Source: Epiperipatus broadwayi (taxonomy: Eukaryota > Onychophora > Udeonychophora > Euonychophora > Peripatidae). From it: a stretch of DNA of 64,000 bases. The notes beneath the pieces were generated by a model that was given only the letters and a program-made list of their open reading frames with translations, was not told the origin of the DNA and did no database searches. The stretch spans positions 248,001 to 312,000 of the forward strand of contig JAQFVV010000207.1 in assembly GCA_028023455.1 (NCBI GenBank), given 5' to 3'. Shown in pieces: positions 9,938-23,289 of the stretch. The first letter of the stretch is position 1, and each line of letters starts with the position of its first letter. The position numbers were made by a program, and so were the translations under genes.

Positions 9938-12900
9938 ATTATAAAACATTTAATATAATGTAAATTCCTTTGTTAATTAATTGTATAATAAAGAATCACA
10001 ATGTTTATTTGGTACAGTCTATTAGAATATACTTTAAATCCAATTTCTTTCTCCATCCAAGTATAACATATATCAGCTTGCTATAATTATATTCTTAAAC
10101 AATTCTATTACTTGGCATATCACAATCTAAACATCTACTTTAATGCCAATCAAGAAATAAGCAATATGATCTCAGGGAATTTTAACAAACACAGTTGAAT
10201 TAAATAAACTACGTTGGTCCATAAATTATAATTCTAAAGTATGATAAAAATGTAATGAAACAAATTGACTAAAATATTTTACTGTGTTTAATAATAAGAT
10301 AACGACGGAGATAGGGTATTTTAATCTCATATCATCATCTAACAAATATACTGACTTGGCAACCTTTCTAATACGTTTATCAAGTGGCAAATGTTCTTTT
10401 ATAATGTTTGGATTAAGAAAAACAATATTGTCAGACACTAGCAAATTTAATATTATAACTCTAAAATAATATATTTATTTTGTAATAGATTTATGAAATG
10501 TGGAGATGTGGAAAATGGAAAACACGAATGTACACAAGAATAACTCAAGACACAGATTTTAAGATTTTAAATAACTAAAACAAATCATTTATTACAATAA
10601 AATAAACTTGGTTTAACATAATATTTACAAATGGACTATTTGTTTTACAGATTTTTAAATTATCAAATAAATTTTTAGCATCAGTTTTGGGATTATCCCT
10701 ACTATCAAAGCAAATTAATAACAAAATTTAAATATCCTGACTTCGAACACATACTTTGCCTACATGTTTCATCTATATGACAATAAATAAGTAACATGTT
10801 ATATTATTAGCACAAAAAATACTTTTGAGAGGATATTACTCTTGATTAACAAAATAAATCAAATTACTTCTATTTGGCTTTCAGCAAATCAACTTTCTCT
10901 AATTGACTAATAATCACTTTCAATTACATATACCTTTCATTTATAGCAACAAAATCATGTTTATTCTGATGATTTGATGATTTATAACCGTTATTTAAAT
11001 AAATACACTGTATTTTAAAATATTTATTTCCTGTTTTAATCTTAATACTTTATACTTCTATTAAATGAATGTAATGTATTTCAAAGAAACATTTATTCCT
11101 CATTTTACTTTCAATATCTCTATACTTTATATACGCAATATTATTTATATTACGCATGTGTGTGCACGTTCAAGCAGCAATAATGTAAAACAATCTTTTC
11201 TATAAACTCTCTATTCATTCAGAAAATATCATACAATTATTTTATTTCGAACAATGTCGTAATTCATCAATAAAATATGACACTAATACTACATCAAGAG
11301 TTAATCTAACAATTTATCTAGCCACATATTAATTAACACAAAGCTATATTTTCATGATTTTACATACTATAGGAGCAGATAGCTCTTACTGAACACTTTT
11401 ACAATTCCTCATTACCAAGAATCTAAGAAAAACGTCACATAACTTCCTAAATATCATTTAATCATATTTCAACAATAACTCATCTATTTCTAAGTACACT
11501 ATTGGTGGGGACTTATTTCCTCATCACCAGGGCCCTAAGAACATCACTTCAAAAAAATATCATTAATCATACACATATAAATTAAACTAAGCTCTACTCA
11601 TGAAAAATTATTAACATATACTACAGAAGCAAGATATTTTATCCCTATAGACATTATAACGCAATCAGATTTCTTTCTATTCTCATAGCTTTTCTAAATA
11701 TCAAACATTATAAATACACGCTAGCAGATAAATACATACAGATAATATACCAATTCGTTCAACTCAGTAGAATACGACAGTGTACGAAATTTATGCATAA
11801 ATTTATTCACAAACTGAACTTTATCAATCAAATATCATAATTGTGCAAAACAAACACACACCCGTGAATAAAATTATATATAATATTAACTCTAAATTAC
11901 ACACTAAGCAGGTAATATGATAATTAAATATTGCATTAAGGTATAACTTTTAAAATTTAATATTTATAATTATTATGAACAAACTTTCTTTCATATCTAA
12001 CAAACTATTTCTATTATACGTTCCTTGATTCAAAAAAAAAAAAAAAATTCTCACTTTGAGATAATAAAGTATGCAAAATAAATATAAACCTCTCTAATAA
12101 TATATTTAAAAAAAATACTTGTTTCTTTTACCTTCGTAAAAGAACAATAAAACTTATTTGAATACAATCAATTTTTACCAGCGTACTCCTCATTCAGATA
12201 CGCTTCAGAGACGGTCTCGAAGATCAAAATAACACAGATTATAAATGAACATAATAATAAATAAGCCTCTCTACCTATCATATACATTAATTATGACAAG
12301 CAATAAAAAAAATAAAAACACAAAAGTTATTAGTTTTGTAACTTAAAATAAAAGTTCATTTGCAAAGCTCGGTTCCAGGTTTATAAAACAATATGGGACA
12401 TATTCCAAACTGAATTTTAAACTAAAATAAACTGCTGTAGGATAACCAAACAAATATAGTCATGCTTAAATAGGACTCAGCATCTTCAATGTTCATTACA
12501 AAGTTATTTAAGTTACTGTATCATACATAAGCAATCAATTTATCTTCTATTATGATGAGAATATAATAAATTCTTAACTACTGTTGGACAGGAATTATCT
12601 CACTTATTCCATTGTAGTTCTAAATTGAATACATAATTATTTTTAGTAGTTTATTGAATAGCATTTAATAATACTTTGTTTTATTTTCCATCTTTATCGA
12701 AGAGAACAAAATTACCAGCATTTCTACCCTTCTATTTGATTTAAACAGATACTTAATTTAAAGTAGCTCACATTTTATTTCCTTCATTTCCAGAAATATC
12801 AGACAAATAAATACTGCTATCTCCTTATGATGAATTTAAACATGGCATGATTTATCAAAATATGCACGTCCTTAATTTTATGTTTAATCCTCACAAAAAC

Positions 12901-14119
12901 ATTGCACAGAAAATAGTGAAGAATTAAAATATATTGTGTAAAATAGTTCTGCATGCATTTTCCAGATATTTTAAAAGAGACACATTGGTTAATGATACTA
13001 CAATAATATTCAGGCAATTTATTCCTATTTAAAATGATAATTAAGTGAAGTACTGTAGACTGGACATTATTAACATACATTTTTAAGAGTGCAATAGTTA
13101 GGAAGATGGTTAATTCAATATGTTTAAATCAAGAAGAGTAAAGTAAACTGAGTACCTTTTTTTAAAACTTAGAACTGCATTCTGAAATTAACTTTTTCCA
13201 TAATATATTTCTTAATATCTTTTTGAAGTTTTACTCCAAAGTGCTTTTTAAAATCAATTTGATTTCAGCAACTGGCTTTAATTTCCACAATAAATGTGCC
13301 ACTGTTTACTGTTACAGTTACATTACATAAAGCAAATTTTCCACTGGAGATCTTTGTTAAATAGCCCTCTCTAGCAAAGTTCATTTCCTTTCACAAGGTT
13401 ACTCCCACACATCTCTCTAGCTAAGCTAATTACATATGCAAAAAAAAGAATCTTTTCAACAAAAAAAAAATCACTTTGATTTTCAGAACTAAATGACAAA
13501 AAAAAAATAATAATAATAAAATAAATAGCTTTTACAAACCTGAAAGAAAAATGAATATTAATTAACTATCAAATAAAAATGATTAATAATTTATTTAATT
13601 TGTAAAATAATCCATTGATTTAACTATCTATTAATCATTGGAAAGAAATATATATTTGTTAATTATTTAAGATAATTACTATTATTTAAATGTTTTTATT
13701 GTGAATATACTATTGTTTGCTGTTATTAAAGATGAAAATGAAATGAAACATAATGCAGAGTCATATATGCATACACATGTACTACAACCTAAATATTAAA
13801 CTATCCTAACTGAATATAGTTGAAATGGCTATTAATTGTTGATAATAAAAAAAGTATCAATGAATAAAGGATTTTGAAACTATTCAACCAATATTACAAT
13901 AATATAAAATAACTTTGCATCTTTCTGACAACCACACTAATAATAATGAATACCTATCCAGTGGTCAATAAACTGCATAAGCAATCCATATCCAAGCTTT
14001 AAACAATCTCCAGCAAAAAAAATTTTAAAATTCTATGGCTATTTCATTTTTTTAAATATAATATAACTATTCAGTTAAGATACAAAGTATCTTAAACCCT
14101 TGTGCCCATCCAGATGGTC

Positions 14120-14122
<3 letters not shown>
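9938..14122. other. AT-rich DNA, no gene seen
   Basis: About 4.2 kb with only short random open frames. Between 11.1 and 12.3 kb the CG dinucleotide looks somewhat commoner than in the flanks, but no exon or motif could be supported. Poly-A/T tracts occur near 12032 and 13440-13520. Confidence 0.45.

Positions 14123-14152
<30 letters not shown>
14123..14152. repeat. (AT)n microsatellite ending in TTGTAACC
   Basis: A pure AT dinucleotide run of about 14 units, followed at once by TTGTAACCAGTTGG. The same kind of junction (TA run, then TTGTAAC or TTATAAC) occurs at 8.88, 56.98 and 62.16 kb. Confidence 0.9.
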
Positions 14153-14153
<1 letters not shown>

Positions 14154-14565
14154 AACCAGTTGGCTTACATAGCATACACTAATATAGTGTATGTGCATAT
14201 ATATACATAAAATAAAGGAAAAGTAGAAATAAACACAGACATAAATTTTTGTAAATATTTTTCTATATTTTCTAAAATAAAATAATAATAAATAAAGGGT
14301 TAAATAACTCTGAGCTTAAAAGTAAAATTTAATTATGAAATTAATATTTTAAAAAGGTCTGAATAAGTATAAATATTGCATTATTATTAATTATTACTCT
14401 GATTTTGAAATTTAAAAACACCCTATTGTATTTTTGAAATTTTAATTAATTAAACAAAATTTTTATCTATTGGAAATCCCCTAAGTAAAAACATGTGTAT
14501 GAAGGGATTAGTGAGATACAAATAGAAACTCTGTTTTTAATCAAAGTGTTGTTAACACCTCAGAT

Positions 14566-15200
14566 GAGTCTATAAAAGGGCTGATAACTGGATTAGCTCT
14601 AGTCTGGATAATAGTTTTTTGTAAGAACGGTCAGCTGAAAATTGGTTTCAATATTTTACTGCAGCTTGATAAAGTGCAGCAGTTGGTTTTAGCTGACCAG
14701 AGAATTTGCAGTAAAAGCTACCATGAACTAATGTTGCTGAAGGCAGGAGCTGCTACTATTTTCCTTCACAGGAGTTTTGGTTTTGAAGCTGGGTCACTTC
14801 TGAATCAATAGCCTAAAAAAATTGAGGACAAAATAACTAGCAGAGTTATATAAAGCTCCTATGAAAATCTAAGGACAGTCCAGTAGTTAGCTGCCTTGTA
14901 GTTTACTGCAGTTTTGATTCATGAAGCCAGGGTCACTTCAAATGCATCAACTAGCTGCTTAAATATGCTCTAGAAGACAGCTTGACAATTGCTTGGACTA
15001 CAAAAGAAATCTCATGGTATGCCAACAAATTATCGGAATTATGTACTTTTACCTGATGATGACATTTTCCCAGATTGACAATAAACCAGCTTGCCCAAGA
15101 GGAATACCAGCTGAATAAAGAAATAATTATACTTATGCTACTGTTTATCTATACGTGCAAGGAATCAAGATAAATACGTCGCGTGTATATACAGTAAGTT
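14566..15200 (+). promoter_or_regulatory. Possible TATA box and first exon with splice donor
   Basis: TCTATAAAAGGG at about 14568 is a good TATA-box match. The 600 bp that follow are clearly less AT-rich and CT/AG-mixed, unlike the flanks. They end near 15190 in ACAGTAAGTT, a fair splice-donor match. The stretch has no long open frame, so it could be a non-coding exon. It could also be the promoter region of an LTR or an unknown repeat. All of this is inference from short motifs. Confidence 0.22.
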
Positions 15201-15649
15201 ATTTTATTTTAATAATTCTTAAAATGACTTATAAGATTATAAATTAATAACTTAAAACAAAACACGTAAATAATTTGCTTGAGTCAAATGTCTAAAAGAA
15301 AGACGATTTGATGTATATTTTTGAAGACAGTGTTTTGGTAATTCCTTAAAAAAATTGATATTAAAAGAAAAATATAAAAATGGAAGCATAATTTTGTTTG
15401 AATTAAAATCGTAAAAACAAATCTTTTAAATTGATCTAAAAACGCTGATAATTAATCAATAAGTACCTGGCAAACAAAAGTTGATTTTATTTAGTTTGAT
15501 AAAAAAAAAAAGAACTTATGAACTGAAAGTAAATTTTGAATTATATATTTTGTTTATATGCACTTACATGTGTGAAATGTATATGTTTTCCAAATGAATT
15601 AATTATAAAAAAATATAATATTATAACAAATTGGAATAGATAAACGTCA

Positions 15650-16200
15650 GTGTGCGTACATACACGCACTCTCATATATGTAAAATTTTAATACTTTTTT
15701 TTATATTAAATGTCAGTTCATTTATTGAATATTAATTGTATATTATAAATCGCACGTCTGTGCATGTTATATGTAAACCATAGTAATAACTTGGATTGTA
15801 AATTTCAATTTTGTAAATCAATGTAACAATTTAAATTTTGAATAGGAATTATGTAAATTAATATAATAACTTGAATTTTGTAGTAAATCTAGCATAAGTA
15901 TTTGTATTACTTAAAACATAATTTAAAAGCTTAATCATGTATTATTTTATGTAAAAATTAAATATGTTCAGAAATCACACGCATGTATGTATGCGTATAT
16001 CTGTCAATTGTATTGCAGATACCAATGTTGTCAATTATAACACATATGTAAATTTTAATCATTTTTTGCTGTTATTGAATGTCAATTGAAATAGATTAAT
16101 TGTATAATAGAAATCGCGCATGTGCGCACATATATGTAAAATAATTGTAACAATTTGAATTTTGAATTGTAAATATTGTAAAACCATGTAATGACTTGTA
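15650..16200. repeat. Degenerate tandem repeat, spacing about 355 bp
   Basis: The segment from about 15688 (CATATATGTAAAATTTTAAT, then ATTGTATATTATAAATCGC) recurs from about 16043 (CACATATGTAAATTTTAAT, then ATTGTATAATAGAAATCGC). Each copy is framed by CGCACA/TGTGCG-type alternating bases. The two copies are clearly related but diverged. No coding potential is seen. Confidence 0.6.
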
Positions 16201-17188
16201 TTATTGAATAACTTTCAAAATCAGAGCCTTATCCTATAAGACCTTAAATACCATTTTTTTCAATTATCTTTAATTATCTTTAAAAACCTTTATTTATTTT
16301 TTTGTTGTTAATAAACTTGTTTAATTGTTAAAAATTGTATTCCATCATCTCTCGTTCACATACAGTAATAGAGCCCACGTTCTCTGAGCTAGATTTCGGA
16401 CACAGATAAATGGGGATGTGTTTAGTGCTTTGAGCATCCAGAGATGATCAATCATCATCCTGGTTGGCGCAAAAGAGGATACTCTTTAAAGCTCACACAC
16501 TATATTTTACTTTGGTTTTAGTCTTTATTAAAAAATTTAAGTTTATAGTTGGCCAGTACAAGTGGCCTGAGCATTGATGATGATCAGCATGTTTTAATGT
16601 CCCAGCATTATTGATTTGATTTCTAGTTATGTATTTTAATGGATGGGCACTAAGCTGGTGCATCCAAGTTATGGTTAAATAATTGCCCAAGCTGGCAAAG
16701 GCTCTATGGTTAGCCTGGTCTACAGAAGACCCATTTCCAATCCAGTCACAAGGTTGACTGTTGATTTATATTTTTTATGGTTCAAATCCAGCCACAAGAT
16801 GGACTGTTGATTTTATTCTGATTTATTGTACTAATTTGTTTATCCCATCAATGATTATTGTGAATTTTGATAGATGGTTCTCTTAATATTTACTTATACT
16901 TACTTTGACTTATTATAATGCTGGTTGAATTGATAATTATGCTTATAGTTGCTCTTCTGAGTAGCTGGCTGATCTCATTGATATCTCAATGTTCAGAGAT
17001 TCTATAATCTCATGCTCTTATAGAATATTATATTACTCATATATACACTTTTATAATTATATATTACTTATAGATAACTTTATAAATTATTGATATTTTA
17101 TATTAAAATGAACTGGGAGTGATGATCATTTTCCATCACCACAGATTTACTTTCCACCAACTTACCACCCATCCCATCCATTACAATA
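16201..17188. other. Unassigned, moderately AT-rich
   Basis: AATAAA occurs near 16308, and a short less AT-rich stretch (about 16360-16480) includes TTGGCGCAAAAGAGGAT. The latter faintly recalls a retroelement primer-binding site but has no supporting LTR pair. There is a short imperfect direct repeat at about 16735-16815 (AATCCAG-CACAAG-TGACTGTTGATTT). Nothing firm was found. Confidence 0.35.
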
Positions 17189-17216
17189 TATATATATATA
17201 TATCTCTCTCTATATA

Positions 17217-17294
<78 letters not shown>
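17189..17294. repeat. Compound (TA)n(TC)n(TA)n(GA)n microsatellite
   Basis: Alternating TA and TC blocks end in a GA block. The TC and GA blocks are mutually complementary around a TA centre, so it can form a hairpin. The apparent 70-codon frame through it is low-complexity and not a gene. Confidence 0.95.
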
Positions 17295-17298
<4 letters not shown>

Positions 17299-17340
17299 AT
17301 AATCATTCTTTACATATATAATAGATATTAAATCAATATT

Positions 17341-17565
17341 TTATAATAAACACATTTATTTACTTGGGCTTAAAAACATAAAATGTTACTTCAATCATAA
17401 TTGGACTTTTTATATTTAACTTGAAATAAAATGTGAGGGTTTCAGAAATTAAGGCAATCCTATTTTTTATTTCAAGTTAAATATAAAAAGCTCAATTGTG
17501 GTTAAGAAACAATTATTTTGTGTGTATTTTAGTCCAAAGTAAATAAATAAAAGCATTTACTTTGA
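17341..17565. mobile_element. Foldback MITE-like element
   Basis: The left arm (about 17341-17437) is the reverse complement of the right arm (about 17459-17565). The best-matched core is CTTTTTATATTTAACTTGAA (17407-17426) against its complement near 17471-17490. The outer arms share ATTTATTTACTT and ACATAAAA-type text with some mismatch. The loop is about 20 bp. A third, weaker partial match (ATTTACTTTGAAATAATTTT) follows at 17556. There is no coding capacity and no clear target duplication. Confidence 0.65.
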
Positions 17566-18449
17566 AATAATTTTTATATTTATTACTTTTCAATTGTTAG
17601 CATTGAGGTTAAAAATACAATTATTCATACAAAATAAAGTTTATTTAGGAATATACTTTTATAATCAAGATTTGTTTTTGTGCAATTGTAAAATATTATG
17701 TAAAGTTGTTGTTTTTTTTTAAAAATATATATATATATACATCACCATTTCACACATGTTACTGAAAACTTATTGAATATATTGAAATTTTATATCAAAA
17801 TATTTGAAATTTCAGCTGTCAACTTCTTTGGATTTAATGAATTAGGGGACCTACTTAACACATTTTAGTATTTATATTGACAGTAATTTATAAAATATGT
17901 ACAAAATTTAAGCAAATTATATTGAATAGGTTAAATATCAATTTTCATAATATTTCCCAAACAATCAAGCAAATCAACGAACAGAGTTTGTAACTTAAAT
18001 AAAAGTGATTAAAATCATTGTGACATTTGTTACTGTGTATATTTGGCTATGTTATTATTTAAGTAGTTATATTTTCTAGTTTTTGAGTTATGTTCTAAAT
18101 GATAATAGATAATTCATCCTAAATATTCACATATTAAGCATTTCATTTTTATTATGATAACATATTATAATACTAGATTTTTAAAGCATATTTTATTCAT
18201 AATGATAATTATTTTCACAGACAAAATTCCAGAGTATTTCATCATTCAAGTCTGATCTTAAAATTGTATCACTTGTTTTACTTATAGTCCTCAATTCAGA
18301 CACATCAAATATTTTACAATTTAAGTACAAATTCACATATAATTTAATCAGTACATCTGCCACTACACAACATAAAGAAAAATAATTGATTGTCCATTGT
18401 CCATGCAAAAAATGAAGATTGTATTGCAACCTGTCATAATGGCAATTTT
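17566..18449. other. AT-rich DNA, no gene seen
   Basis: Short (TA)n near 17727-17738. The 78-codon minus frame at 18193-18429 has no recognisable motif. Confidence 0.4.
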
Positions 18450-18860
18450 AGTCCTCATGGTTACCATTATGGCTATATACACCATAATACCTGATGCTGT
18501 TCTAGCTGCTTTAAAATCATTTAAGATTTACTTTAAGAAGTCAATCATTTTACTATCCTCTTTTTTAAAAATCCTGTCCATCTCAGCTCCATTTCAGTCT
18601 CTTGTTTTTATTAAATGTTAATGATGTCTATTGTTCTTTCATCCTTGCAATTTGCTTTTAATCTCTCCTTGTTTTTTTCACTTCAAACCACTCAATTCAT
18701 TGCTATTTGATTGAGAATCTCAGTATTGCTCTTTTATTAAATGTCCAAGCTTCAGTTCCATACATGAGGTTAAGCTCAAAACACATGTATTAACCCTCTC
18801 ACAAGTTGTCGATTTCTTTTGTAAATTCAAAATTAAGTTTAAGAATAAACCATTACCATT
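18450..18860 (-). pseudogene. Non-LTR retrotransposon C-terminal fragment
   Basis: Reverse translation from about 18790 to 18540 gives LMYGTEAWTFNKR, then a spaced RLKW block. This is the YG-E-W...RLKW-GH signature found C-terminal to the reverse transcriptase of RTE-like and related elements. Stops interrupt it. It is a short, old fragment with no upstream RT visible. Confidence 0.5.
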
Positions 18861-20559
18861 TATCAGAAAATAATCAATTTGACTTTATTTGATAGATATT
18901 TTTATTTACAACTGAAATAAATTTTGAATATTCATATCTTATGTCTGAAAATACTAAAAAGAATGAATTTGTATTGAAAACAATAAGTTTTGTACATCAT
19001 TTCTGGAAAGACTATTTTCTTTTTCCAAAATCAACAAAATCTTTATTACTTGTTATTTCTTTTTAAAATCTGAATGAATATTTATTTATTTCTCTTAAAT
19101 CTATTAAAGTATGCTTTAAAAGTTCAATTTTTAAAAATATTTATTGCAATATCACAATGTTTTTATATTTATAATAAGTTCATTGATTACATTGGAAGCT
19201 AAGCTTGTAAATAGCTTTAGTATATATTTGCATTGGCCAAAAATATAATGTTCTATTTTTAAAAATAAAGTATTTTTATTCAAAATAAATTATTACTAAT
19301 TTATATTCTTGATTTGTAATATTTATTGCACAATTTTTATACAAAGATAATTTTGAATTGTAATAATTTCCCAAATAAGCAGGTTTTTGGTTATTCAAAC
19401 TATTTACTCCAAACAATGTCATAAAAATTTGCGACATCAAAAGATGTCAAACATACAAAAGTGGCAGTTGTCAAATGGACTAAAATTATGATATCTTACA
19501 GAATTTTATATTTGCTGGCCACCTATGGAATTTTTTCTCAATTAAAATTTACATTGAAGTATATAGGGTAAAATACATGTACTTAAAAATAAAGCTTGTG
19601 AAAAATCTCCTAGGTGGCAAATTATTAAAAATACATGTAAAATCATATCAATGGATGAGAAATTAAAACTTCTTTAGTATTTAATCTTATTTATTATTAA
19701 TATAAAGTTATTACTATTAATTTGATAATTCTAATATTAAATCACTTCCATGCATATTAATCACTTCAGATTATAAATATGAAGTTTGAAGAATGTAATA
19801 TTTGCCTTATAAAAATGTATATTATGAGAACATTAAAATAATATATTGGTTTAATATAGAAAATGAGTATCTGGTTAAAGTATTAGAATACAGAAACATC
19901 AATTCAATAAATAAAATTAAGGAATGGTGTTAAATTGCTCTTTGCTAAATATTGGAATACATTTAAAAGAATACAGCATTATTTGACATATTTATTTGAA
20001 AAAAAAACTTTGCAAAACAAATTATATTTGAGATTCTATTGAGATAATTTACTTTTAAAATAAATTTTATTAAGTTTAAAAAACAATTATTTAATATAAA
20101 GAAAATAAATAATTAAACAATTTACATTTTGCCACTGTTGAAACAAAAATTCCTACAGGATGATAAAAATTATTTAAAATTTTTTTATACAGATTAATAA
20201 CATGAAAACATTAAATATGTATAAAATTAAGGTTGTTAAATATAATTTCAAATATCTAAAAATTCTAAATTATAGTTACTGAAAGAGAGATCAGACTCCA
20301 AGTGGGCACTACAATATCAACAGTAGCCAGAGCCTGATTTTTGGTTTTAACTTTTTAACAACTTATTGATAAAAAGGGATACAAGTTTTGGAGATATTGT
20401 TTAAAGAAAAAATGATATCTCAGAGACCAAAAGGTAAATTGGAAGACTATTGTCAGTTTTATTTTAGGAAGCAGTCCTCTTTAAATATTTTCAATAAGGA
20501 CTGCTAACATAGAAGACTAAGTTCATGTAATAGCTGTTATAAAATGGTAATATGTACAT
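18861..20559. other. AT-rich DNA, no gene seen
   Basis: No open frame or repeat pair could be supported. A stretch near 20280-20340 (GAGAGATCAGACTCCAAGTG) is less AT-rich and may belong to the relic that follows. Confidence 0.4.
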
Positions 20560-22000
20560 AAGGCAGTGATTTATAGCAAAATGTTCAAATGTTTCTTCTT
20601 CTATCATACATAAAAAGCACACAATATTAATATTAGCAAATGCCATTCTTCCAGCTCATATGAATTTGGTTAGTAAAGCTCCAAGATTGATCTGAATTAG
20701 TATTTAGACTCCAAATGCTAGATCATGAAAGTTTAACTATCATTACAAGTAGTAATGAGAAACAGTAATGAAAAAATAAGAAAATTTCTTGGGTCAGTAT
20801 TAGTTGTTAAGTTATGGGCCTTCCAATACCTATTTTTTTTAGAATAGAGAATCAGGCAAGTGCATTAGAATATGAAAGTGAATAAGGTATTTATGAACCC
20901 ATGTCTAATGGAGAGGAATGTGTCTGTAGAAGTTACAGTAATAAATTATTGTATATTGGAGAAAGTGACAATGGTTTTATCAATATATTGTAGCTCTCTG
21001 ATAGTAAAATATAGACATAGTGTAAGGAGAGACCATTTAATTTTTGCTATTTCTGGATTTCTTTCCTACTTATGTAACTGCTTTTTGTACAAAATGAATC
21101 TGATACTTAAAGTTTTTACATTTTTAAAAAAGGTATAGTAAAATTGATAATGATTTTAGAGAATATTAGTATTTTTAAAAGAGAAAATTTACTGTAAAAT
21201 GATAGAGTTTATGAGAATGAATTTATGGCATTTTCTATTGAAGCCAGAACAGTATTTTATACTGTTATCCTTAATGAATTGAGGAAAATGAATTGGAAAG
21301 CTTAAATATTTATGAGGAAGAGTACTGAAAATAAAAGATATCTATTTTCCAGTATACTCATTACTAAAAATTAAAAAGGAAGTTTGACAATAATTTTTTA
21401 GTATGGAAAAGAGTTTGGGGATAAGTTTTTGGAAAGAAGGAAAATTATCATGTCAATTATATATGAAATGTGGCTCTTTGGTTTATGATGTGTATGTATA
21501 TACCAGATAATTTGTTTTCTATTTCAAATAAAAATTGATTAATGTATGCTATGAAAAATAAAGAACTGGGGGGGGGGGGGACCTGGAAGATAGAATTATG
21601 AGGATGGAACCTAAAATATAGTTTTCTATTTAGAGTAATATGTATGTATCTATTGACTCAAATGTTGACCAGCATATTTAGTAAAGATATTAGAATTTTA
21701 GGTTGGCTGAAACTTGCTAGAAGTTTATTTATTGGCACAAAAATAGTCACATTGAAAGATAGCAGGACTACCTTTCAGGCTAGCCTTGTGTCATTGATTA
21801 CCATCTTAAATAGTTCTACTGCATCAGATATGGAGCTTTCCTTCTTGGGAAATTGATATTTGGATACAGAATTAAGAATTAAAATTATAGCTTATCCTTA
21901 ATGAGGGATTTAATAGTATGTCAGGTTATGAAGTGGTGAGAGAAAGAATTTTTTTTCAAAACAGGAATTATTAAGACTGGATAAAGCTGGTCTATAATTT
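20560..22000 (-). pseudogene. Retroelement relic, Penelope-like RT segment plus a Cys/His motif
   Basis: Between about 21860 and 21640 the minus strand reads SISDAVELFKMVIND, then VVLLSFNVTIFVPINKLL. This resembles the SFDV-SLFT-IP block of Penelope-like reverse transcriptases. Further along the minus strand (about 20640-20565) a frame reads CFLCMIEEETFEHF, a C-x2-C...H spacing more typical of non-LTR 3' ends. The two parts may come from different elements. The intermediate sequence has open but unrecognised frames on both strands. A G13 run (21568-21580) interrupts it. The family call is tentative. Confidence 0.35.
21568..21580 (+). repeat. G13 homopolymer
   Basis: Thirteen consecutive G in an otherwise AT-rich region. 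A C13 run occurs at 35491-35503. Confidence 0.95.
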
Positions 22001-23289
22001 ATAATTGTTTTTAAAGATGAATTAATAAGTTAGTCATTACTGGAATAGTATATTTAAGTAATAAATTAAAGAGCATACTAAAAAAACAGTGAAAATATAA
22101 CTTCAATGTATTTTCAGTGCTGAATATTCTAATGAAAAGCAATTGTTATAATTTTATCTTTGTCAAGGGTGTTCAGCATAGAAAACGGCTTAAGTCTATA
22201 GTTAATTAATGTGTCAATATTTTATTTGAATATTAAGTACAGTTTGCATTGTCTTTGTTTATAACATTTCAGTGACAGAACTATAATTATTTTAAAATAA
22301 TAACAAAATAAATAAATAAAATTTGAGAAGTCACCTGACCTTTGAACACACAAATTAAAAATTAAGCATTATTCAGAAAAATCATGATTTCTCACTGTAC
22401 TACAACACACCTCATATTAAAGTGTATTAGTCAACCATTATCAGTCACTCATAATAAGCATAGCCATTCTACTTCAAGAAAAAATAAATACAATCAACAT
22501 GACTGTGATGATTACATAATATAATCTGTGAACCAAACATTTGTCTCTATACATCTAATATGTCAGTCCATTATGCTGCTTATTTGATATATTGCAATAA
22601 TATCTTGTATCCTCTGTTCTTTCAGCAATACCTCAATATATCTAATTATAGTTTACCAATTCATTCAATTTTCTGCCATATTTTACCAATGTTAACAATC
22701 TAGTTTTGCATTTTTTTGGGATGTCTTCGAGACAACTGTTATAATGTAGATAAAGTTTACCTCTCCCATAAGAACCATGTCAAATTTATTATAAAATATC
22801 AGTAGTGAGGGTTTGTGTTGTTTATTCATTTTACATGTCAATCCAATAAGAATGTAATTTACAATAGCAAAATATATCCCATTTAGCAAGTTGAACAATA
22901 TATCGATTGTTTTATGATCTTACTATTTTTAAAATTTTGCAGAAAATCCATAAATAAAATTTTTCTAATATATTTATGTTACCTTACAAGGTACCCAAGT
23001 CTTTTGTCATATAATAAATTAGGCAAAGCAACAGCACTATATTTACAGCTAATTTAGTGGCAGTAATCATTTTGCTGTAAGGAAATACCATACTTTACAA
23101 CTTGAAACAAGAAATAGCAGCACACTGGATTCTGAGTTGCAGTTCAATATCTAGTTGACCTTTTTATTTACTTAATACTAAGATACATAAATTTCTTTAA
23201 ATTCTCATGTTGACAGCCATCAAAATTAAATATGGCTGTAGATAGTTTTTTCAACATTGGCTGATAAATAATTTGAATTTTTAAAAAAT
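22001..23289. other. AT-rich DNA; may include the 3' part of the adjacent LINE
   Basis: No motif is recognised. Minus-strand open frames near 22692-22898 could be the C-terminal remains of the reverse transcriptase fragment above it in coordinate, but the similarity is not visible by eye. Confidence 0.35.

Noticed and set aside
16440-16490. TTGGCGCAAAAGAGGAT as a retroelement primer-binding site
   Set aside because: No LTR pair, polypurine tract or gag/pol frame could be found nearby.
17119-17331. 70-codon plus open frame reading alternating I/Y and E/R
   Set aside because: It is the translation of the TA/TC/GA microsatellite and not a gene.
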